Shown here piece by piece: positions 1 to 11,700 of a DNA stretch of 64,000 nt; position 1 is the first letter of the stretch, and the number at the start of each line of letters is the position of its first letter. Location of the stretch: assembly GCA_031769625.1 (NCBI GenBank), contig JAUIMM010000696.1:744001-808000 (forward strand), in the 5' to 3' direction. The notes beneath the pieces are model-generated. The model worked only from the letters and a program-made list of their open reading frames with translations, did not search any database and had not been told where the DNA came from. A program made the translations under genes and the position numbers. The DNA is from Taudactylus pleione. Taxonomy: Eukaryota; Chordata; Amphibia; Anura; Myobatrachidae.

Positions 1-195
1 CTTTAAATGCTTGCAGTTATCGATCCATGTGGTCTACAATTATTGGATTAGTATGACTGGAAAGAGCTTGTTCTGAGCTACATTGACACCAAATTTCGGG
101 CCATTTTGACAGTAAGATGGTGTAGAAACAGCAGGTCAAAGAAAGTATTCCTAGGCTACTTTGGTCCACTTTAAGTCAATGGAGATTTTGATTTG
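1..195 (+). repeat. Reference monomer (type mA) used for numbering
   Basis: I number monomer positions from ctttaaatgc. Near-invariant blocks are positions 5-20 (aaatgcttgcagttat), 117-130 (ggtggtgtagaaac and neighbours) and 166-186 (ccactttaagtcaatgg and neighbours). Variable blocks are 21-31, 41-62, 77-98, 110-118 and 145-165. Most copies carry an AvrII site (cctagg) at 150-155. Many carry ClaI (atcgat) at 19-24 and SpeI (actagt) at 47-52. The mE, mG, mJ and mV types carry HindIII (aagctt) at 64-69. The choice of start is arbitrary because the array is circularly permuted. Two head classes exist: class I has gctacattgacacc and class II has gttacaatcacaca at about 77-90. Confidence 0.9.
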
Positions 196-3100
196 CTTTA
201 AATGCTTGCAGTTATCGATCCATGTGGTCTACAATTATAGGACTAGTATGACTGGAAAGAGCTTGTTCTGAGTTACAATCACACAAAATTTCGGGCCATT
301 TTGACAGTAAGGTGGTGTAGAAACAGCAGGTCAAAGAAAGTATTCCTAGACTACTTCGGTCCACTTTAAGTCAATGGAGATTTGTATTTGCTTTAAATGC
401 TTGCAGTTATCCATCCATGTTGTCTACAATTATTGGATTAGTATGGCTGGAAAGAGCTTGTTCTGAGCTACATTGACACCAAATTTTGGGCCATTTTGAT
501 CAGAAGGTGGTGTAGAAACAGCAGGTCAAAGAAAGTATTCCTAGGCTACTTCGGTCCACTTTAAGTCAATGGAGATTTTTATTTGCTTTAAATGCTTGCA
601 GTTATCGATCCATGTGGTCTACAATTATTGGATTAGGATGGCTGGAAAGAGCTTGTTCTGAGCTACATTGACACCAAATTTCGGGCCATTTTGATCAGAA
701 GGTGGTGTAGAAACAGCAGGTCAAAGAAAGTATTCCTAGGCTACTTCGGTCCACTTTAAGTCAATGGAGATTTTTATTTGCTTTAAATGCTTGCAGTTAT
801 CGATCCATGTGGTCTACAATTATAGGACTAGTATGACTGGAAAAAGCTTGTTCTGAGTTACAATCACACAAAATTCCGGGCCATTTTGACAGTAAGGTGG
901 TGTAGAAACAGCAGGTCAAAGAAAGGGTTCCTAGGTTCCTTCGCTCCACTTTAAGTCAATGGAGATTTTAATTTGATTTAAATGCTTGCAGTTATCAATC
1001 CATGTGGTCTACAGATATAGGACTAGTATGTCTGGAAAGAACTTGTTCTGACCTACATTGACACCTAATTTCGGGCCATTTTGACAGTAAGATGGTGTAG
1101 AAACAGCAGGTCAAAGAAAGTATTCCTAGGCTACTTTGGTCCACTTTAAGTCAATGGAGATTTTGATTTGCTTTAAATGCTTGCAGTTATCGATCCATGT
1201 GGTCTACAATTATAGGACTAGAATGACTGGAAAAAGCTTGTTCTGAGTTACAATCACACAAAATTTTGGGCCATTTTTACAGTAAGGTGGTGTAGAAACA
1301 GCAGGTCAAAGAAAGGGTTCCTAGGCTCCTTCGCTCCACTTTAAGTCAATGGAGATTTTGATTTGCTTTAAATGCTTGCAGTTATCGATCCATGTGGTCT
1401 ACAATTATAGGACTAGTATGACTGGAAAGAGCTTGTTCTGATTTACAATCACACAAAATTTCGGGCCATTTTGACAGTAAGGTGGTGTAGAAACAGCAGG
1501 TCAAAGAAAGTATTCCTAGGCTACTTCGGTCCACTTTAAGTCAATGGAGATTTTTATTTGCTTTAAATGCTTGCAGTTATCCATCCATGTTGTCTACAAT
1601 TATTGGATTAGTATGGCTGGAAAGCGCTTGTTCTGAGCTACATTGACACCAAATTTCGGGCCATTTTGATCAGAAGGTGGTGTAGAAACAGCAGGTCAAA
1701 GAAAGTATTCCTAGGCTACTTCGGTCCACTTTAAGTCAATGGAGATTTTTATTTGCTTTAAATGCTTGCAGTTATCGATCCATGTGGTCTACAATTATAG
1801 GACTAGTATGACTGGAAAAAGCTTGTTCTGAGTTACAATCACACAAAATTTCGGGCCATTTTGACAGTAAGGTGGTGTAGAAACAGCAGGTCTAAAAAAG
1901 GGTTCCTAGGCTCCTTCGGTCCACTTTAAGTCAATGGAGATTATTATTTGCATTAAATGCTTGCAGTTATCCATCCATGTGGTCTACAATTATTGGATTA
2001 GTATGGCTGGAAAGAGCTTGTTCTGAGCTACATTGACACCAAATTTTGGGCCATTTTGACAGAAAGGTGGTGTAGAAACAACAGGTCAAAGAAAGTATTC
2101 CTAGGCTACTTCGGTCCACTTTAAGTCAATGGAGATTTTTATTTGCTTTAAATGCTTGCAGTTATCGATCCATGTGGTCTACAATTATAGAACTAGTATG
2201 ACTGGGAAGAGCTTGTTCTGAGTTACAATCACACAAAATTTTGGGCCATTTTGACAGTAAGGTGGTGTAGAAACAGCAGGTCAAAGAAAGGGTTCCTAGG
2301 CTCCTTCGCTCCACTTTAAGTCAATGGAGATTTTAATTTGCTTTAAATGCTTGCAGTTATCGATCCATGTGGTCTACAGATATAGGACTATTATGGCTGG
2401 AAAGAACTTGTTCTGAGCTACATTGACACCTAATTTCAGGCCATTTTGACAGTAAGGTGGTGTAGAAACAGCAGGTCAAAGAAAGTATTCCTAGGCTACT
2501 TTGGTCCACTTTAAGTCAATGGAGATTTTGATTTGCTTTAAATGCTTGCAGTTATCGATCCATGTGGTCTACAATTATTGGATTAGTATGACTGGAAAGA
2601 GCTTGTTCTGAGCTACATTGACACCAAATTTCGGGCCATTTTGACAGTAAGATGGTGTAGAAACAGCAGGTCAAAGAAAGTATTCCTAGGCTACTTTGGT
2701 CCACTTTAAGTCAATGGAGATTTTGATTTGCTTTAAATGCTTGCAGTTATCGATCCATGTGGTCTACAATTATAGGACTAGAATGACTGGAAAAAGCTTG
2801 TTCTGAGTTACAATCACACAAAATTTTGGGCCATTTTTACAGTAAGGTGGTGTAGAAACAGCAGGTCAAAGAAAGGGTTCCTAGGCTCCTTCGCTCCACT
2901 TTAAGTCAATGGAGATTTTGATTTGCTTTAAATGCTTGCAGTTATCGATCCATGTGGTCTACAATTATAGGACTAGTATGACTGGAAAGAGCTTGTTCTG
3001 AGTTACAATCACACAAAATTTCGGGCCATTTTGACAGAAAGGTGGTGTAGAAACAGCAGGTCAAAGAAAGTATTCCTAGGCTACTTCGGTCCACTTTAAG

Positions 3101-6100
3101 TCAATGGAGATTTTTATTTGCTTTAAATGCTTGCAGTTATCGATGCATGTGGTCTACAATTATAGAACTAGTATGACTGGGAAGAGCTTCTTCTGAGTTA
3201 CAATCACACAAAATTTTGGGCCATTTTGACAGTAAGGTGGTGTAGAAACAGCAGGTCAAAGAAAGGGTTCCTAGGCTCCTTCGCTCCACTTTAAGTCAAT
3301 GGAGATTTTAATTTGCTTTAAATGCTTGCAGTTATCGATCCATGTGGTCTACAATTATAGGACTAGTATGACTGGAAAGAGCTTGTTCTGAGCTACATTG
3401 ACACCAAATTTCGGGCCATTTTGATCAGAAGGTGGTGTAGAAACAGCAGGTTAAAGAAAGTATTCCTAGGCTACTTCGGTCCACTTTAAGTCAATGGAGA
3501 TTTTAATTTGCTTTAAATGCTTGCAGTTATCGATCCATGTGGTCTACAATTATAGGACTAGTATGACTGGAAAGAGCTTGTTCTGAGTTACAATCACACA
3601 AAATTGTGGGCCATTTTGACAGTAAGGTGGTGTAGAAACAGCAGGTCAAAGAAAGTATTCCTAGGCTACTTCGGTCCACTTTAAGTCAATGGAGATTTTT
3701 ATTTGCTTTAAATGCTTGCAGTTATCCATCCATGTGGTCTACAATTATTGGATTAGTATGGCTGGAAAGAGCTTGTTCTGAGCTACATTGACACCAAATT
3801 TTGGGCCATTTTGACAGAAAGGTGGTGTAGAAACAACAGGTCAAAGAAAGTATTCCTAGGCTACTTCGGTCCACTTTAAGTCAATGGAGATTTTTATTTG
3901 CTTTAAATGCTTGCAGTTATCGATCCATGTGGTCTACAATTATAGAACTAGTATGACTGGGAATAGCTTGTTCTGAGTTACAATCACACAAAATTTTGGG
4001 CCATTTTGACAGTAAGGTGGTGTAGAAACAGCAGGTCAAAGAAAGGGTTCCTAGGCTCCTTCGCTGCACTTTAAGTCAATGGAGATTTTAATTTGCTTTA
4101 AATGCTTGCAGTTATCGATCCATGTGGTCTACAGATATAGGACTAGTATGGCTGGAAAGAACTTGTTCTGAGCTACATTGACACCTAATTTCAGGCCATT
4201 TTGACAGTAAGGTGGTGTAGAAACAGCAGGTCAAAGAAAGTACTCCTAGGCTACTTTGGTCCACTTTAAGTCAATGGAGATTTTGATTTGCTTTAAATGC
4301 TTGCAGTTATCGATCCATGTGGTCTACAATTATTGGATTAGTATGGCTGGAAAGAGCTTGTTCTGAGCTACATTGACACCAAATTTCGGGCCATTTTGAT
4401 CAGAAGGTGGTGTAGAAACAGCAGGTCAAAGAAAATATTCCTAGGCTACTTCGGTCCACTTTAAGTCAATGGAGATTTTTATTTGCTTTAAATGCTTGCA
4501 GTTATCGATCCATGTGGTCTACAATTATAGGACTAGTATGACTGGAAAAAGCTTGTTCTGAGTTACAATCACACAAAATTTCGGGCCATTTTGACAGTAA
4601 GGTGGTGTAGAAACAGCAGGTCAAAGAAAGGGTTCCTAGGCTCCTTCGCTCCACTTTAAGTCAATGGAGATTTTGATTTGATTTAAATGCTTGCAGTTAT
4701 CGATCCATGTGGTCTACAATTATAGGACTAGTATGGCTGGAAAGTGCTTGTTCTGAGCTACATTGACACCAAATTTCGGGCCATTTTGATCAGAAGGTGG
4801 TGTAGAAACAGCAGGTCAAAGAAAGTATTCCTAGGCTACTTTGGTCCACTTTAAGTCAATGGAGATTTTTATTTGCTTTAAATGCTTGCAGTTATCGATG
4901 CATGTGGTCTACAATTATAGAACTAGTATGACTGGGAAGAGCTTGTTCTGAGTTACAATCACACAAAATTTTGGGCCATTTTGACAGTAAGGTGGTGTAG
5001 AAACAGCAGGTCAAAGAAAGGGTTCCTAGGCTCCTTCGCTCCACTTTAAGTCAATGGAGATTTTAATTTGCTTTAAATGCTTGCAGTTATCGATCCATGT
5101 GGTCTACAATTATAGGACTAGTATGACTGGAAAGAGCTTGTTCTGAGTTACAATCACACCAAATTTCGGGCTATTTTGACAGTAAGGTGGTGTAGAAACA
5201 GCAGGTCAAAGAAAGTATTCCTAGACTACTTCGGTCCACTTTAAGTCAATGGAGATTTTTATTTGCTTTAAATGCTTGCAGTTATCGATCCATGTGGTCT
5301 ACAATTATAGGACTAGTATGACTGGAAAGAGCTTGTTCTGAGCTACATTGACACCAAATTTCGGGCCATTTTGACAGTAAGATGGTGTAGAAACAGCAGG
5401 TCAAAGAAAGTATTCCTAGGCTACTTTGGTCCACTTTAAGTCAATGGAGATTTTGATTTGCTTTAAATGCTTGCAGTTATCGATCCATGTGGTCTACAAT
5501 TATAGGACTAGTATGACTGGAAAGAGCTTGTTCTGAGTTACAATCACACAAAATTTCGGGCCATTTTGACAGTAAGGTGGTGTAGAAACAGCAGGTCAAA
5601 GAAAGTATTCCTAGACTACTTCGGTCCACTTTAAGTCAATGGAGATTTTTATTTGCTTTAAATGCTTGCAGTTATCCATCCATGTTGTCTACAATTATTG
5701 GATTAGTATGGCTGGAAAGAGCTTGTTCTGAGCTACATTGACACCAAATTTCGGGCCATTTTGATCAGAAGGTGGTGTAGAAACAGCAGGTCAAAGAAAG
5801 TATTCCTAGGCTACTTCGGTCCACTTTAAGTCAATGGAGATTTTTATTTGCTTTAAATGCTTGCAGTTATCGATCCATGTGGTCTACAATTATAGGACTA
5901 GTATGACTGGAAAAAGCTTGTTCTGAGTTACAATCACACAAAATTTCGGGCCATTTTGACAGTAAGGTGGTGTAGAAACAGCAGGTCTAAAAAAGGGTTC
6001 CTAGGCTCCTTCGGTCCACTTTAAGTCAATGGAGATTATTATTTGCATTAAATGCTTGCAGTTATCCATCCATGTGGTCTACAATTATTGGATTAGTATG

Positions 6101-6630
6101 GCTGGAAAGAGCTTGTTCTGAGCTACATTGACACCAAATTTTGGGCCATTTTGACAGAAAGGTGGTGTAGAAACAACAGGTCAAAGAAAGTATTCCTAGG
6201 CTACTTCGGTCCACTTTAAGTCAATGGAGATTTTTATTTGCTTTAAATGCTTGCAGTTATCGATCCATGTGGTCTACAATTATAGAACTAGTATGACTGG
6301 GAAGAGCTTGTTCTGAGTTACAATCACACAAAATTTTGGGCCATTTTGACAGTAAGGTGGTGTAGAAACAGCAGGTCAAAGAAAGGGTTCCTAGGCTCCT
6401 TCGCTCCACTTTAAGTCAATGGAGATTTTAATTTGCTTTAAATGCTTGCAGTTATCGATCCATGTGGTCTACAGATATAGGACTATTATGGCTGGAAAGA
6501 ACTTGTTCTGAGCTACATTGACACCTAATTTCAGGCCATTTTGACAGTAAGGTGGTGTAGAAACAGCAGGTCAAAGAAAGTATTCCTAGGCTACTTTGGT
6601 CCACTTTAAGTCAATGGAGATTTTGATTTG
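1..6630. repeat. Long HOR family, copy 1 (34 monomers)
   Basis: Monomer order: mA mB mC mD mE mF mG mH mI mJ mK mL mN mA mG, an mB-like monomer, mP mQ mR mK mL1 mN1 mS mE mT mP mB mA mB mC mJ mK mL mN. The next copy starts at 6631 with the same mA-mB-mC-mD-mE-mF run, including the private tail tttgtatttg in mB (ending at 390 and 7020). This copy is internally rearranged compared with copies 2 and 3. The block mJ-mK-mL-mN-mA occurs at 1756 and again at 5851, a 21-monomer (4095-bp) offset. An mG with the unusual word tttttacag occurs at both 1171 and 2731. It is probably a longer, partly duplicated relative of the 26-monomer unit. Confidence 0.85.
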
Positions 6631-9600
6631 CTTTAAATGCTTGCAGTTATCGATCCATGTGGTCTACAATTATTGGATTAGTATGACTGGAAAGAGCTTG
6701 TTCTGAGCTACATTGACACCAAATTTCGGGCCATTTTGACAGTAAGATGGTGTAGAAACAGCAGGTCAAAGAAAGTATTCCTAGGCTACTTTGGTCCACT
6801 TTAAGTCAATGGAGATTTTGATTTGCTTTAAATGCTTGCAGTTATCGATCCATGTGGTCTACAATTATAGGACTAGTATGACTGGAAAGAGCTTGTTCTG
6901 AGTTACAATCACACAAAATTTCGGGCCATTTTGACAGTAAGGTGGTGTAGAAACAGCAGGTCAAAGAAAGTATTCCTAGACTACTTCGGTCCACTTTAAG
7001 TCAATGGAGATTTGTATTTGCTTTAAATGCTTGCAGTTATCCATCCATGTTGTCTACAATTATTGGATTAGTATGGCTGGAAAGAGCTTGTTCTGAGCTA
7101 CATTGACACCAAATTTTGGGCCATTTTGATCAGAAGGTGGTGTAGAAACAGCAGGTCAAAGAAAGTATTCCTAGGCTACTTCGGTCCACTTTAAGTCAAT
7201 GGAGATTTTTATTTGCTTTAAATGCTTGCAGTTATCGATCCATGTGGTCTACAATTATTGGATTAGGATGGCTGGAAAGAGCTTGTTCTGAGCTACATTG
7301 ACACCAAATTTCGGGCCATTTTGATCAGAAGGTGGTGTAGAAACAGCAGGTCAAAGAAAGTATTCCTAGGCTACTTCGGTCCACTTTAAGTCAATGGAGA
7401 TTTTTATTTGCTTTAAATGCTTGCAGTTATCGATCCATGTGGTCTACAATTATAGGACTAGTATGACTGGAAAAAGCTTGTTCTGAGTTACAATCACACA
7501 AAATTTCGGGCCATTTTGACAGTAAGGTGGTGTAGAAACAGCAGGTCAAAGAAAGGGTTCCTAGGTTCCTTCGCTCCACTTTAAGTCAATGGAGATTTTA
7601 ATTTGATTTAAATGCTTGCAGTTATCAATCCATGTGGTCTACAGATATAGGACTAGTATGTCTGGAAAGAACTTGTTCTGACCTACATTGACACCTAATT
7701 TCGGGCCATTTTGACAGTAAGATGGTGTAGAAACAGCAGGTCAAAGAAAGTATTCCTAGGCTACTTTGGTCCACTTTAAGTCAATGGAGATTTTGATTTG
7801 CTTTAAATGCTTGCAGTTATCGATCCATGTGGTCTACAATTATTGGATTAGTATGGCTGGAAAGAGCTTGTTCTGAGCTACACTGAAACCAAATTTCGGG
7901 CCATTTTGATCAGAAGGTGGTGTAGAAACAGCAGGACAAAGAAAGTATTCCTAGGCTACTTCGGTCCACTTTAAGTCAATGGAGATTTTTATTTGCTTTA
8001 AATGCTTGCAGTTATCGATCCATGTGGTCTACAATTATAGGACTAGAATGACTGGAAAAAGCTTGTTCTGAGTTACAATCACACAAAATTTTGGGCCATT
8101 TTGACAGTAAGGTGGTGTAGAAACAGCAGGTCAAAGAAAGGGTTCCTAGGCTCCTTCGCTCCACTTTAAGTCAATGGAGATTTTGATTTGCTTTAAATGC
8201 TTGCAGTTATCGATCCATGTGGTCTACAATTATAGGACTAGTATGACTGGAAAGAGCTTGTTCTGATTTACAATCACACAAAATTTCGGGCCATTTTGAC
8301 AGTAAGGTGGTGTAGAAACAGCAGGTCAAAGAAAGTATTCCTAGGCTACTTCGGTCCACTTTAAGTCAATGGAGATTTTTATTTGCTTTAAATGCTTGCA
8401 GTTATCCATCCATGTTGTCTACAATTATTGGATTAGTATGGCTGGAAAGCGCTTGTTCTGAGCTACATTGACACCAAATTTCGGGCCATTTTGATCAGAA
8501 GGTGGTGTAGAAACAGCAGGTCAAAGAAAGTATTCCTAGGCTACTTCGGTCCACTTTAAGTCAATGGAGATTTTTATTTGCTTTAAATGCTTGCAGTTAT
8601 CGATCCATGTGGTCTACAATTATAGGACTAGTATGACTGGAAAAAGCTTGTTCTGAGTTACAATCACACAAAATTTCGGGCCATTTTGACAGTAAGGTGG
8701 TGTAGAAACAGCAGGTCAAAGAAAGTATTCCTAGGCTACTTCGGTCCACTTTAAGTCAATGGAGATTTTTATTTGCTTTAAATGCTTGCAGTTATCCATC
8801 CATGTTGTCTACAATTATTGGATTAGTATGGCTGGAAAGAGCTTGTTCTGAGCTACATTGACACCAAATTTCGGGCCATTTTGATCAGAAGGTGGTGTAG
8901 AAACAGCAGGTCAAAGAAAGTATTCCTAGGCTTCTTCGGTCCACTTTAAGTCAATGGAGATTTTTATTTGCTTTAAATGCTTGCAGTTATCGATGCATGT
9001 GGTCTACAATTATAGAACTAGTATGACTGGGAAGAGCTTCTTCTGAGTTACAATCACACAAAATTTTGGGCCATTTTGACAGTAAGGTGGTGTAGAAACA
9101 GCAGGTCAAAGAAAGGGTTCCTAGGCTCCTTCGCTCCACTTTAAGTCAATGGAGATTTTAATTTGCTTTAAATGCTTGCAGTTATCGATCCATGTGGTCT
9201 ACAATTATAGGACTAGTATGACTGGAAAGAGCTTGTTCTGAGCTACATTGACACCAAATTTCGGGCCATTTTGATCAGAAGGTGGTGTAGAAACAGCAGG
9301 TTAAAGAAAGTATTCCTAGGCTACTTCGGTCCACTTTAAGTCAATGGAGATTTTAATTTGCTTTAAATGCTTGCAGTTATCGATCCATGTGGTCTACAAT
9401 TATAGGACTAGTATGACTGGAAAGAGCTTGTTCTGAGTTACAATCACACAAAATTGTGGGCCATTTTGACAGTAAGGTGGTGTAGAAACAGCAGGTCAAA
9501 GAAAGTATTCCTAGGCTACTTCGGTCCACTTTAAGTCAATGGAGATTTTTATTTGCTTTAAATGCTTGCAGTTATCCATCCATGTGGTCTACAATTATTG

Positions 9601-11700
9601 GATTAGTATGGCTGGAAAGAGCTTGTTCTGAGCTACATTGACACCAAATTTTGGGCCATTTTGACAGAAAGGTGGTGTAGAAACAACAGGTCAAAGAAAG
9701 TATTCCTAGGCTACTTCGGTCCACTTTAAGTCAATGGAGATTTTTATTTGCTTTAAATGCTTGCAGTTATCGATCCATGTGGTCTACAATTATAGAACTA
9801 GTATGACTGGGAATAGCTTGTTCTGAGTTACAATCACACAAAATTTTGGGCCATTTTGACAGTAAGGTGGTGTAGAAACAGCAGGTCAAAGAAAGGGTTC
9901 CTAGGCTCCTTCGCTGCACTTTAAGTCAATGGAGATTTTAATTTGCTTTAAATGCTTGCAGTTATCGATCCATGTGGTCTACAGATATAGGACTAGTATG
10001 GCTGGAAAGAACTTGTTCTGAGCTACATTGACACCTAATTTCTGGCCATTTTGACAGTAAGGTGGTGTAGAAACAGCAGGTCAAAGAAAGTACTCCTAGG
10101 CTACTTTGGTCCACTTTAAGTCAATGGAGATTTTGATTTGCTTTAAATGCTTGCAGTTATCGATCCATGTGGTCTACAATTATTGGATTAGTATGGCTGG
10201 AAAGAGCTTGTTCTGAGCTACATTGACACCAAATTTCGGGCCATTTTGATCAGAAGGTGGTGTAGAAACAGCAGGTCAAAGAAAATATTCCTAGGCTACT
10301 TCGGTCCACTTTAAGTCAATGGAGATTTTTATTTGCTTTAAATGCTTGCAGTTATCGATCCATGTGGTCTACAATTATAGGACTAGTATGACTGGAAAAA
10401 GCTTGTTCTGAGTTACAATCACACAAAATTTCGGGCCATTTTGACAGTAAGGTGGTGTAGAAACAGCAGGTCAAAGAAAGGGTTCCTAGGCTCCTTCGCT
10501 CCACTTTAAGTCAATGGAGATTTTGATTTGATTTAAATGCTTGCAGTTATCGATCCATGTGGTCTACAATTATAGGACTAGTATGGCTGGAAAGTGCTTG
10601 TTCTGAGCTACATTGACACCAAATTTCGGGCCATTTTGATCAGAAGGTGGTGTAGAAACAGCAGGTCAAAGAAAGTATTCCTAGGCTACTTCGGTCCACT
10701 TTAAGTCAATGGAGATTTTTATTTGCTTTAAATGCTTGCAGTTATCCATCCATGTTGTCTACAATTATTGGATTAGTATGGCTGGAAAGAGCTTGTTCTG
10801 AGCTACATTGACACCAAATTTCGGGCCATTTTGATCAGAAGGTGGTGTAGAAACAGCAGGTCAAAGAAAGTATTCCTAGGCTACTTCGGTCCACTTTAAG
10901 TCAATGGAGATTTTTATTTGCTTTAAATGCTTGCAGTTATCGATCCATGTGGTCTACAATTATAGGACTAGTATGACTGGAAAAAGCTTGTTCTGAGTTA
11001 CAATCACACAAAATTTCGGGCCATTTTGACAGTAAGGTGGTGTAGAAACAGCAGGTCTAAAAAAGGGTTCCTAGGCTCCTTCGGTCCACTTTAAGTCAAT
11101 GGAGATTATTATTTGCATTAAATGCTTGCAGTTATCCATCCATGTGGTCTACAATTATTGGATTAGTATGGCTGGAAAGAGCTTGTTCTGAGCTACATTG
11201 ACACCAAATTTTGGGCCATTTTGACAGAAAGGTGGTGTAGAAACAACAGGTCAAAGAAAGTATTCCTAGGCTACTTCGGTCCACTTTAAGTCAATGGAGA
11301 TTTTTATTTGCTTTAAATGCTTGCAGTTATCGATCCATGTGGTCTACAATTATAGAACTAGTATGACTGGGAAGAGCTTGTTCTGAGTTACAATCACACA
11401 AAATTTTGGGCCATTTTGACAGTAAGGTGGTGTAGAAACAGCAGGTCAAAGAAAGGGTTCCTAGGCTCCTTCGCTCCACTTTAAGTCAATGGAGATTTTA
11501 ATTTGCTTTAAATGCTTGCAGTTATCGATCCATGTGGTCTACAGATATAGGACTATTATGGCTGGAAAGAACTTGTTCTGAGCTACATTGACACCTAATT
11601 TCAGGCCATTTTGACAGTAAGGTGGTGTAGAAACAGCAGGTCAAAGAAAGTATTCCTAGGCTACTTTGGTCCACTTTAAGTCAATGGAGATTTTGATTTG
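6631..11700. repeat. Long HOR family, copy 2 (26 monomers, 5070 bp)
   Basis: Order: mA mB mC mD mE mF mU mG mH mI mV mC mP mQ mR mK mL1 mN1 mS mE mT mC mJ mK mL mN. Diagnostic monomers: mU at 7801 (cactgaaacc, caggacaaag), mI at 8386 (aaagcgc), mR at 9361 (attgtggg), mN1 at 9946 (agtactcc) and mS at 10141 (gaaaatattc). The first 21 monomers match copy 3 with only about seven base differences that I could find by eye, so this pair is the clearest evidence of recent amplification in the first 17 kb. Unlike copy 1 it contains mU between mF and mG. Confidence 0.88.

Noticed and set aside
875..950. tRNA-like B box in gggttcctaggctcc (mE, mL and mJ types)
   Set aside because: It begins like the T-arm word GGTTC, but the following bases do not fit GANTCC, there is no A box upstream, and no cloverleaf can be drawn. 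It is a variant of tattcctaggctac.
1..6630. Assembly collapse or artificial repetition
   Set aside because: Copies differ by scattered private substitutions and by whole-monomer gains and losses with logical hybrid joints, which is real biology or at least not simple copying by an assembler. Long-read depth would still be needed to confirm copy number.
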